NCBI GenBank assembly: GCA_024244665.1
Contig: JAAEOI010000035.1
Span: 1 to 6,114, forward strand
Source of the DNA: Bacteroidota bacterium
GTDB taxonomy: Bacteria > Bacteroidota > Bacteroidia > Bacteroidales > GCA-2748055
Reading direction: 5' to 3'
Length of the DNA stretch: 6,114 nucleotides
The position numbers and the translations under genes were made by a program. Numbering within the stretch: the first letter of the stretch is position 1; each line of letters starts with the position of its first letter. The notes below the pieces were generated by a model. The model did not search any database. It had not been told where the DNA came from and saw nothing but the letters and a program-made list of their open reading frames with translations. Below, in pieces: positions 1 through 6,114 of this stretch.

Positions 1-697
1 ATGCAGCCGTATAGGTGTTGAAGCTCATAAAACCTTTATGAAAGCCACAGGTGTTAACGTGACAGAGAAATCTCTTGCCAATCTGTTTGAATTTACCTGT
101 AAAGAAAAGGGCGCCAATGGGCTGTCATACAATACAATCATCATGTCAGACCTGAATCATGCGTATGGACACTACCACCGTTATGACAGGACGCTTCAGG
201 AGGGTGACTTTATCATCCTGGATGCCGGACCGGATTACAAATACTATGATGCCGATATCTCTACCACCTTTCCCGCTAATGGCAAATTCTCAGCCCTTCA
301 AAAGGAGAGTTACGAACTGGCCCTTCTTGTTAGTCAAACATGCATAAAAAACTACAAACCTGGCATCACACTGGCAGATGTGGGGGAAAAGGTAAAAGAA
401 GTTTTGGTGGAAAACGGATATGATCCATCAGAAAGAAGATTTCAGAGATGGTTGAAATATGGTGGCTACAACCACTCCATTGGCATGGCTGTTCATGACG
501 GCATGGGCACTTTTGCAGGCACGGATGAGGTTTTACAAGCGGGGTTTGTATTTGCCTGTGACATCATGACCTGGGCCGACTCAGTGACCAGTGTACGAAT
601 TGAAGACGTTATGCTCATTACCGAAGACGGCTGCGAAGTTTTGTCTGCGGGACTTCCTCGAACCATAAAAGATATTGAAGATTGGATGAAGAAATAG
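1..697 (+). CDS. M24-family metallopeptidase (Xaa-Pro aminopeptidase / prolidase type), C-terminal part, 5' end cut by window
   Basis: The gene is open from the left edge (first complete codon at base 2) and ends at TAG 695-697, giving 231 visible residues. This is the pita-bread catalytic domain of the M24 family, which removes N-terminal residues preceding proline or splits Xaa-Pro dipeptides using two metal ions. Counting from base 2, the expected ligands are Asp74 in LDAGPDY, Asp85 in DADISTTF, His158 in NHSIGMAVHD, Asp187 in FACDIM and Glu201 in RIEDVML. His165 in AVHD and His57 in GHYHRYD match catalytic histidines. Asp187 sits where the family normally has Glu. The closing part, EDGCEVLSAGLPR followed by an acidic helix, is typical of the C-terminus. 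The N-terminal creatinase-like domain lies to the left, so start, signal peptide and location are unknown. The M1 peptidase gene follows after 55 bases in the same direction, suggesting joint expression. M24 membership is secure; the choice between aminopeptidase P and prolidase is not. Confidence 0.93.
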   Translation, partial: CSRIGVEAHKTFMKATGVNVTEKSLANLFEFTCKEKGANGLSYNTIIMSDLNHAYGHYHRYDRTLQEGDFIILDAGPDYKYYDADISTTFPANGKFSALQKESYELALLVSQTCIKNYKPGITLADVGEKVKEVLVENGYDPSERRFQRWLKYGGYNHSIGMAVHDGMGTFAGTDEVLQAGFVFACDIMTWADSVTSVRIEDVMLITEDGCEVLSAGLPRTIKDIEDWMKK

Positions 698-752
698 ATG
701 AACTCGTATACAAACAGTTGGATTATATCAATTACTCAAATAATCGAAACAA

Positions 753-2888
753 ATGAAATTTCAATACTTCCTGTTTGCGATGCTGCTGATCGCTCAAAGT
801 GCATTCTCCCAGACTTCAGGTCAAGCCATAAATAAGCCCGTACCTGAACGAAGCAGGGAGTATGATGCCCTTCACTATAAGATTGAACTGGCAGTAGACC
901 CTGCAGAAAAAACCCTGGAGGGTCAGAATACCATTAGCATCACACCCCTTGGTGACAATTTTACCCGGATTGTTTTGGATGCAGTATCCCTGATTGCCAC
1001 CGATGTGCTTGACATCAAGGGGTTTCCCTTGTCTTTTACTCAGACGGAAGAGGAATTATTCATTCAACTAGGTCGCGATTACAGCTATCGTGACACAATC
1101 ATATTCACAGTAAAATATCATCTCTCAGAGCCTGTATCGGGCCTGCGTTTTATCGAGGCTTCCGGAGACAGACCCCTGCAGGTATCCTCAAACTGTTTTC
1201 CAAACAAAGCAAGAGAGTGGATCCCCTGCTATGACGCTACAAACGACAAGGTAACACAGGATATGATCATTACCACCAGCAGTAAGTTCAAGGTACTCTC
1301 CAATGGCAGCTTAATAAATACCACCGTTCATTCCAACGGAACGAGCACCTGGCACTGGAATCAGAAACGCCCTCATGCAACCTACCTGATCAACTTGAGC
1401 ATTGCCGATTACCTGGTTGTGGAGGATAGCCTGGATAATCTGCCCGTTAACTATTGGGTTTACCATTCCATGGCCGATGATGTGGAAAGAGTTTTCGGGA
1501 AGACCCCTTACATGATTGATTTTTATAACCGGGTTTATGACTATCCTTATCCATGGGAGAAATATGATCAGGTTATTTCAGGATATATGGGCGGGGGTGC
1601 GGAAGCTACCTCTGCAACGCTCCTGGGTGAAGGGATTGTTACCGACGAATTCACTGAACAGGATTATTACCGGGAGTATGTGATTGCCCATGAAATCGCA
1701 CACCAGTGGTGGGGTGACCTGATTACCTGCCGCAGTTGGGAGCACACCTGGCTTAACGAGAGTTTCGGGACCTATTCAGACCACCTCTATACAAGATACG
1801 ATAAAGGTGCCGATGAGGGTGCTTATGACCTACTGGTGAAGAAAAACGCCTATCTGGATGAAGCGCATACCAGGTTTATGAGACCAATCGTCTATACGAC
1901 CTATGAACAGCCTGGAGATAATTTCAACAAGCATACTTACCAGAAAGGAGCATGCACGTTGCATCTTCTACGCTCGATTTTAGGAGATGATTCCTTTTTC
2001 AGAATAATCAGCACCTTCCTGCACAGGCATGAGTTTGAATCGGTCACCACCTACGATTTCATGAAATGCCTGAAAGATGTGACCGGGAAAAATATGGATT
2101 GGTTTTTTGAGCAACATTTCTTCAAACCCGGACATCCGGTTCTGAATATCAGTAAGGAGTGGGATGAAGCATCCGGTATCCTTAGCATCACTATTCAACA
2201 GGAACAGGACAAATGGGAAAACGTGCCTATATATAAGCTACCTGTCAATATTGGAATTTACACAGACCAGGGGAAAACCGTTCAGAAATACTGGTTAAAG
2301 GAGAAAGATGAGATTATAAAAATCCCTCTTAATCAGGAGCCGCTGATGGTCAGGTTTGATGAAGGAAACTATTTATTGAAGGAATGGAGCTATAAAAAGA
2401 GCATGGAAGAGCTTCTGTTTCAAATTGATAATGACGATATGACGGGTCGCCTGTGGGCTGTTGATCAGTTGTCCGAATTTGCATCAAATCCACTGGCCAT
2501 TGACACCTGGAAAAAGAGCGCTGCAGATGATGTTTTCTGGGCTGTCAGAGCGGCTGCAATTGAAAAGATAGGGGAGTTTTCGCCGACTGAGAATATGGAC
2601 CTCATTAGAAAGGCAACAGGAGATGAAAGTTCCAGGGTAAGAACTGCAGCCATAAGCTCCCTGGGAGCTTTGAATGATCCATCCCTGAAGGATTTCTACA
2701 AGCAAACTTTTAAAACGGACAACAGCTATGCTGTGCAATCAGCAGCATTGATTGCCATTGGAAAATGTGGGACTAAATCAGATATCTCCTACTTAAAAGA
2801 GGCCGGGAAGAAGCCATCATACCGGGATGTCGTGAGCAATGCGGCACAAAAAGCAATGGCATTAATAGTTGAACCAGATCGAAGATGA
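753..2888 (+). CDS. Secreted M1-family zinc aminopeptidase with C-terminal HEAT-like repeats
   Basis: This 711-residue protein is a zinc metallopeptidase of the M1 (gluzincin) family, which normally removes N-terminal amino acids from peptides. Residues 1-19 form a Sec signal peptide (Lys, hydrophobic core, AFS before Gln20), which supports the ATG at 753; the upstream sequence is A-rich without Shine-Dalgarno, as usual in Bacteroidota. An N-terminal beta domain covers about 33-225 and the thermolysin-like catalytic domain about 235-460. The zinc site is HEIAH (His313, Glu314, His317) with Glu336 in WLNES; Tyr396 in HTYQKGA matches the transition-state tyrosine. The substrate-amine motif usually written GAMEN reads GGAEA (281-285): Glu284 is kept but Met and Asn are both Ala. 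A beta-rich domain (about 461-545) follows, then about five helical HEAT-like repeats (563-706), seen as recurring units such as FWAVRAAAIEKIG and SRVRTAAISSLG. There is no obvious type IX sorting domain, so a periplasmic place is likely. M1 membership is very secure; specificity is unknown. Confidence 0.95.
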   Translation: MKFQYFLFAMLLIAQSAFSQTSGQAINKPVPERSREYDALHYKIELAVDPAEKTLEGQNTISITPLGDNFTRIVLDAVSLIATDVLDIKGFPLSFTQTEEELFIQLGRDYSYRDTIIFTVKYHLSEPVSGLRFIEASGDRPLQVSSNCFPNKAREWIPCYDATNDKVTQDMIITTSSKFKVLSNGSLINTTVHSNGTSTWHWNQKRPHATYLINLSIADYLVVEDSLDNLPVNYWVYHSMADDVERVFGKTPYMIDFYNRVYDYPYPWEKYDQVISGYMGGGAEATSATLLGEGIVTDEFTEQDYYREYVIAHEIAHQWWGDLITCRSWEHTWLNESFGTYSDHLYTRYDKGADEGAYDLLVKKNAYLDEAHTRFMRPIVYTTYEQPGDNFNKHTYQKGACTLHLLRSILGDDSFFRIISTFLHRHEFESVTTYDFMKCLKDVTGKNMDWFFEQHFFKPGHPVLNISKEWDEASGILSITIQQEQDKWENVPIYKLPVNIGIYTDQGKTVQKYWLKEKDEIIKIPLNQEPLMVRFDEGNYLLKEWSYKKSMEELLFQIDNDDMTGRLWAVDQLSEFASNPLAIDTWKKSAADDVFWAVRAAAIEKIGEFSPTENMDLIRKATGDESSRVRTAAISSLGALNDPSLKDFYKQTFKTDNSYAVQSAALIAIGKCGTKSDISYLKEAGKKPSYRDVVSNAAQKAMALIVEPDRR

Positions 2889-2947
2889 GTTCAAACCAGG
2901 GCAGTACTATATAAGCATGTGTTACTTATACTTAAATCTTCATCCTG

Positions 2948-4444
2948 ATGAAAAAGAATTATACAGCACTCTTTGTCTTACTGATTGCAAGCAGCATAAC
3001 TGCCCTGGGACAAACCCGAACGCAGGAAAAGCAGCTGCTTAATCTTCTTTCTCATCCTGAGCATGCCCAGGGCGAAATGGCCGGTATGGTTAACCCAACA
3101 TCGGCAATGCTCCAGTCACGGCTGACCCTCACCAACTGGCAATTTGATAATGATTATATCGGATGCCAGGGCTGGGGCCGCTTCATGGTTTATACAAAGG
3201 ATGTAAATAAGGCCCTGTATACCGAATGGAAGGAAGCGATACCTGAAAATGACTACATCATTAAAATAATGATAAAAGATCTTGAGCCAAATACCCGGTA
3301 TTTTTACAGGTTACAATATGGGCGGGATAAGTCAAACTACAGAACAGGTCAGCTTTGTGAATTTAAAACCCATGCCGGAGCGGAAATATCAGCCGGAACC
3401 AGCTTCGCGGTCACCACGGGAATGAATTATGATAAATTCTATAATCAACCCCAGAGGCGGTTCCGCGGGGTTGAAAAGGAACTGGGTTATCCGGCTGCAG
3501 AATCGGTGACCAGGTTGCTACCCGATTTTTTCGTGGGAACAGGCGATAATGTCTACTATGATTCAAACTATATGCCCATGGGACAGGGTGTGGACATCAA
3601 AACCATGCGCAACTATTTTCACCTCCAGTTTGGTCAACCCAGAATGGTAGAAATGTTTTCTAAGATGTCATCCTACTGGGAAAAAGATGATCACGATTAC
3701 AGATTTAATGATGCGGATTCAACGGGAGAAAGACCTCCTTCGCATCAACTTGGGATTAATATCCATAAGGAGCAATTGCCGGTGAGTAACCCGGCAGATG
3801 AAAATGCCCTTACCTACGGAACTTACAGGGTATCAAAGGAGGCCCAGATTTGGATCCTGGAGGGACGTGATTACAGGAGCCCGAACAAGAATGCTGACGG
3901 ACCGGAAAAAACCATCTGGGGTGAGACCCAGAAAATGTGGCTGAAAAACACGATTCTTGAAAGTGATGCTACCTTTAGATTCATCATATCCCCCACTCCG
4001 ATGATCGGGCCGGATGATGCATACAAATCCGATAATCATGTAAATCAGAAAGGATTCAGGCATGAGAGGGATGAATTCTTTCAATGGATGTCTAAAAATA
4101 ACATTCCGGTAAACAGCCTGGTATTCATTACCGGGGACAGGCACTGGCAGTACCACTCAATAGATGCCGAATATGGATATAACGAGTTTTCCACCGGCCC
4201 CTTTGTGGATGCAAATTCCAGATTAGGCCGTAATCCGGGAGACCCGAAAAGTACAGACCCGGAAGCAAATCTGGTGATACAGCCCTATACTTCAACTACA
4301 CCCTCAGGTGGTTTCTTATATGTTAAAGTTGAACCCGGGAGAAGCCCCTGGAAAACAAGCCGGGCCATATTTGAGATGAGGGATGAGAAAGGAGTAATTC
4401 TATACTCTACCTATATTGACGCTACTGTTTCGCAGGAGAAATAA
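2948..4444 (+). CDS. Secreted PhoD-like metallophosphatase (alkaline phosphatase D family)
   Basis: This 498-residue protein resembles PhoD-type calcineurin-fold phosphatases, which hydrolyse phosphate mono- and diesters outside the cytoplasm. Residues 1-21 are a Sec-type signal peptide (KK, hydrophobic core, ALG before Gln22) without the twin arginine of Bacillus PhoD; this supports the ATG at 2948. A PhoD_N/fibronectin-like beta domain spans about 45-142, with DLEPNTRYFYRLQYG as its clearest strand pair. The phosphatase domain spans about 150-490. Its motifs are GTGDNVYYD (Asp200 and Tyr203, spaced like the iron-binding Asp and Tyr of PhoD), KDDHDYRFND (Asp247, Asp248, His249, Asp250), LEGRDYRSP (305-312 region) and ITGDRHW (Asp397, His399). 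The position of the PhoD Ser-Cys-Gln motif reads VTTGMNY (155-161), so the cysteine metal ligand is absent. It lies 59 bases after the M1 peptidase gene in the same direction and is the last gene before the terminator. No Pho box was recognised. The superfamily is secure; substrate and true phosphatase activity are inferred. Confidence 0.9.
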   Translation: MKKNYTALFVLLIASSITALGQTRTQEKQLLNLLSHPEHAQGEMAGMVNPTSAMLQSRLTLTNWQFDNDYIGCQGWGRFMVYTKDVNKALYTEWKEAIPENDYIIKIMIKDLEPNTRYFYRLQYGRDKSNYRTGQLCEFKTHAGAEISAGTSFAVTTGMNYDKFYNQPQRRFRGVEKELGYPAAESVTRLLPDFFVGTGDNVYYDSNYMPMGQGVDIKTMRNYFHLQFGQPRMVEMFSKMSSYWEKDDHDYRFNDADSTGERPPSHQLGINIHKEQLPVSNPADENALTYGTYRVSKEAQIWILEGRDYRSPNKNADGPEKTIWGETQKMWLKNTILESDATFRFIISPTPMIGPDDAYKSDNHVNQKGFRHERDEFFQWMSKNNIPVNSLVFITGDRHWQYHSIDAEYGYNEFSTGPFVDANSRLGRNPGDPKSTDPEANLVIQPYTSTTPSGGFLYVKVEPGRSPWKTSRAIFEMRDEKGVILYSTYIDATVSQEK

Positions 4445-4551
4445 ATCTGTTAGGTGTTTTCCATCTCGAAATAGATAATAAATATCTCCAACATCTTTCA
4501 GCCAGGATTGATGTAGAGCAGGCGCAGGGTGGGAAAGATCATAGGGATCAT

Positions 4552-4595
4552 AAAAAAAATGGAGAGGATCAAACTGAGATCCTCTCCATTTTCTT
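4552..4595. terminator. Bidirectional rho-independent terminator
   Basis: The left arm 4556-4570 and right arm 4578-4592 form a perfect 15-bp stem (core TGGAGAGGATC / GATCCTCTCCA extended by AAAA/TTTT) around the 7-base loop AAACTGA. On the plus strand the stem runs into TTTTCTT (4589-4595), which suits termination after the PhoD-like gene 107 bases upstream. On the minus strand the A8 run at 4552-4559 becomes U8 directly after the stem, giving the stronger signal, which suits termination of the SusD-like transcript about 70 bases after its stop codon. Placement between convergent genes fits shared use. Confidence 0.9.
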
Positions 4596-4616
4596 ATGCT
4601 AATAATTGATGTTTTG

Positions 4617-4660
4617 ATACCTGCACACCGCTTGTGCAGAGATCAGACTTTTCCAGGTAT
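4617..4660 (-). repeat. Nested inverted repeats next to the SusD-like stop codon
   Basis: Two inverted repeats overlap. The inner one pairs CTGCACA (4621-4627) with TGTGCAG (4633-4639) over the loop CCGCT. The outer one pairs ATACCTG (4617-4623) with CAGGTAT (4654-4660). They share CTG at 4621-4623, so a transcript can form one or the other completely, not both. The outer arm ends one base before the SusD-like stop codon (4662-4664). Neither has a U-run after it, so this is not an obvious terminator. A role in protecting the mRNA 3' end or in folding of the trailer is possible but unproven. Confidence 0.5.
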
Positions 4661-4661
4661 T

Positions 4662-6114
4662 TTAGTTTACACCAGTCCTTTTATCCCACCAGAGTTGTCC
4701 TCCCCAGAGGTAATCTCCAGCCAATTGTGCTTCAAAATACGGTGCGGAATTCTCAGAGTTCATAAGTTCCTCATCTGATGGATATGGGAGACGCCATGGC
4801 TGGCTGTTATGACCATCATAGTATGAACCTCTTGCTATTTCAAATTTCGGAACATCCGTTCTACGCAGTTCAGCCCAGGGCTCATTTTCCATAAAACACA
4901 TGGCAATCCACTTTTGGGTCCGGATCTTCTCCAGATTTTCCTCTGGTGTGCCACCCCATGCTGTAGTAGGGTTAGAAAGATATGTTGTAATATCAGCATC
5001 ATCAATTTGAGAAGCTCCATAAAAAGGAGCATTTTCATCGCTTTGAACCATTATTGACATTTCCTTCATGGATGAATAGATTCCATCTTCATAAGCCTGT
5101 TGCGCAGCAGCATCGCCACCGGCAGCTAATCCACGCTGGTATATTTCTGCTCTTACAAGACAAACCTCAGAGTGCCTTAAGTGAATATTTGGCCCGGTTG
5201 TGTTATCCACAACATAATAGTTCTCGTTGAAATAGGACATTTTCGGAATATCATCAGAAAATTCAGGCTGACGTCCAATTTCTGTAGTCCCCCTGTATTC
5301 GCCATCATCTCCTGGAACACAAATTCGTTCAAGACGTGGATCATCGTATGCTTTTAGCATATCAATAAGATAATATGTTGGACCACTGTGCCAAAGCAGG
5401 TTATTCCAATACCAATAGCCAATTCCATAGTTGGTACCTTGTCCCCCATAAGTGATCTCTGCCGCATCCTCCCAACTTTCAGTGATGGGGTAATCAGTAG
5501 GATTACCCAGAACCTCTGAAATAATTGCCGTTGCTCCAGCTTCATCCACATCTGAGATACGTATTGCTACACGTAATCTTAAGGAATTGCAAAGTTTTTG
5601 CCATTTATATACATCTCCACTATATAATGGATCCACTGAACCAATGTCGTCAGTGTGTCCTGCTCTAAAATAATCTGCGGCTGTTTTCAGGTCACTGATT
5701 ATTTCATTATAAATCGACACCTGAGTATCATAAGCAGGTCTTAATACATCTTCTCCTGCCTTACATGATTCTGAATAAGGCATATCACCCCATCTGTCTG
5801 TAGCAATCTGCGTAATTTCGGCTCTGCAAGTAAGAGCTGCCGCCACCATATTGAAACTTTCTGCTTCTGTTGCTTTGGCAATGATGTCGTTAAAATCAAC
5901 CAGGTTGGTATAATAACCGCCCCAACCAGCGCTTGTCATATTCCCATAGGTATTGGAAACATCAGGATCATAGGCATTGCCCCACCTTCCACCTACATAC
6001 CGGGTGTTAATGGTAATCTTACCATCGCTGATTACCATAAAACTACCATCGAAACTTATCATGGTTCCAGCCAGGTGGTTTGCAAGAGGAACTGCCACCG
6101 GCAGGTTCGAGATC
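4662..6114 (-). CDS. SusD/RagB-family outer-membrane nutrient-binding lipoprotein (SusD-like_2 type), N-terminus cut by window
   Basis: The minus-strand frame is open from the right edge (first full codon at 6113-6111) to TAA at 4664-4662, giving 483 visible residues. The internal GTG at 6098 is not the true start, since coding continues upstream as ISNLP. SusD proteins are surface lipoproteins that cap a SusC-type TonB-dependent transporter and bind oligosaccharides or, in some cases, peptides. Signature stretches, numbered from the first full codon, are RWGDMPYSE (107-115), PAYDTQVSIYNEII (126-139), DPLYSGDVYKWQKLCNSLRLR (161-181), the near-terminal WAELRRTD (413-420), RLPYPSDEE (441-449) and WWDK (475-478). 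These fit the SusD-like_2 branch rather than classical starch SusD. The missing part should be the signal peptide with lipobox cysteine and some tens of residues. A SusC partner is expected beyond the right edge. No catabolic enzyme follows it on its own strand; the gene ends at the shared terminator. The ligand cannot be read from the sequence. Confidence 0.93.
   Translation of the reverse strand, partial: ISNLPVAVPLANHLAGTMISFDGSFMVISDGKITINTRYVGGRWGNAYDPDVSNTYGNMTSAGWGGYYTNLVDFNDIIAKATEAESFNMVAAALTCRAEITQIATDRWGDMPYSESCKAGEDVLRPAYDTQVSIYNEIISDLKTAADYFRAGHTDDIGSVDPLYSGDVYKWQKLCNSLRLRVAIRISDVDEAGATAIISEVLGNPTDYPITESWEDAAEITYGGQGTNYGIGYWYWNNLLWHSGPTYYLIDMLKAYDDPRLERICVPGDDGEYRGTTEIGRQPEFSDDIPKMSYFNENYYVVDNTTGPNIHLRHSEVCLVRAEIYQRGLAAGGDAAAQQAYEDGIYSSMKEMSIMVQSDENAPFYGASQIDDADITTYLSNPTTAWGGTPEENLEKIRTQKWIAMCFMENEPWAELRRTDVPKFEIARGSYYDGHNSQPWRLPYPSDEELMNSENSAPYFEAQLAGDYLWGGQLWWDKRTGVN

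Larger units (their letters stand above)
4445..4661. other. Convergent intergenic region between the PhoD-like and SusD-like genes
   Basis: The region of 217 bases separates two converging genes. Bases 4445-4550 hold no reading frame or RNA gene that I can support; only a weak 5-bp inverted repeat (AGATA/TATCT near 4475-4489) is visible. From 4552 onward it is rich in secondary structure: a strong hairpin at 4556-4592 and a smaller nested hairpin at 4617-4660. Five GATC sites fall within about 110 bases (4537, 4546, 4567, 4578, 4641). Short frames here lack any recognisable protein and I regard them as chance. Confidence 0.7.

Noticed and set aside
1..37. ATG at position 38 as a true start for the M24 gene.
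   Set aside because: The frame is open upstream to the edge and the preceding residues (RIGVEAHKTF) match the family's usual sequence, so the gene is cut, not short.
698..752. Search for a Bacteroidota -33/-7 promoter (TTTG and TAnnTTTG) before the M1 gene.
   Set aside because: A TTG and several TA-rich stretches occur, but none gives the TAnnTTTG box at proper spacing.
698..835. A 45-codon frame starting with ATG directly after the M24 stop codon.
   Set aside because: It overlaps the signal-peptide region of the M1 gene in another frame, resembles no known protein, and appears to be chance.
2484..2738. Minus-strand frames inside the HEAT-repeat part of the M1 gene.
   Set aside because: They are shadows of a repeat-containing coding region with clear helical periodicity on the plus strand.
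2910..2930. Small inverted repeat TATAAG/CTTATA between the M1 and PhoD-like genes, considered as a terminator or operator.
   Set aside because: The stem is only 6 bp of mostly A/T with a 9-base loop and no U-run; it is too weak to call.
3833..4156. A 107-codon minus-strand frame inside the PhoD-like gene.
   Set aside because: The opposite strand encodes the conserved LEGRDYR to GDRHW part of the phosphatase, so this is a shadow.
4596..4778. A 60-codon plus-strand frame overlapping the end of the SusD-like gene.
   Set aside because: It runs antisense to the well-supported SusD-like C-terminus and across the inverted repeats; its composition does not look like a protein.
6096..6098. GTG as the start of the SusD-like gene.
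   Set aside because: The frame stays open to the window edge, no signal peptide or lipobox follows the GTG, and family proteins extend further upstream.

Overview
The window looks like chromosomal DNA of a Bacteroidota bacterium, probably of the Bacteroidales/Marinilabiliales/Cytophagales type. The grounds are a SusD/RagB-family gene (a family essentially restricted to this phylum), start codons preceded by A/T-rich sequence with no Shine-Dalgarno motif, Sec signal peptides cut just before Gln, and protein subtypes that resemble Bacteroidota homologues. This rests on recognising motifs by eye; no database search was run.

Layout. Positions 1-4444 carry three co-directional plus-strand genes: the C-terminal half of an M24 (Xaa-Pro aminopeptidase/prolidase-type) metallopeptidase cut by the left edge, a complete secreted M1-family zinc aminopeptidase with C-terminal HEAT-like repeats (753-2888), and a complete secreted PhoD-like metallophosphatase (2948-4444). 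The two gaps are 55 and 59 bases and hold no convincing terminator, so the three could form one transcript. A 217-base convergent intergenic region (4445-4661) follows. It holds a perfect 15-bp hairpin flanked by an A8 run on one side and TTTTCTT on the other, which should work as a bidirectional terminator, plus a second hairpin nested in a 7-bp inverted repeat next to the minus-strand stop codon. From 4662 to the right edge, on the minus strand, lies a SusD-like (SusD-like_2 type) outer-membrane nutrient-binding lipoprotein gene that lacks only its N-terminal end.

How they may work together. The M1 enzyme and the phosphatase carry export signals and neither ends in an evident type IX sorting domain, so both are best placed in the periplasm. 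With the M24 peptidase, the plus-strand set would release amino acids (including around proline) and phosphate from organic matter; this is inference from families and adjacency. The SusD-like gene belongs to a different unit, presumably with a SusC/TonB-dependent transporter beyond the right edge, and ends at the shared terminator.

Nothing here is a clearly new system. The points worth a second look are departures from textbook active-site motifs in all three hydrolases (Asp for Glu in the M24 metal site, GGAEA instead of GAMEN in the M1 enzyme, and no Ser-Cys-Gln motif in the PhoD-like protein) and the structured convergent intergenic region. No RNA gene, CRISPR array, insertion sequence or clear promoter was found.
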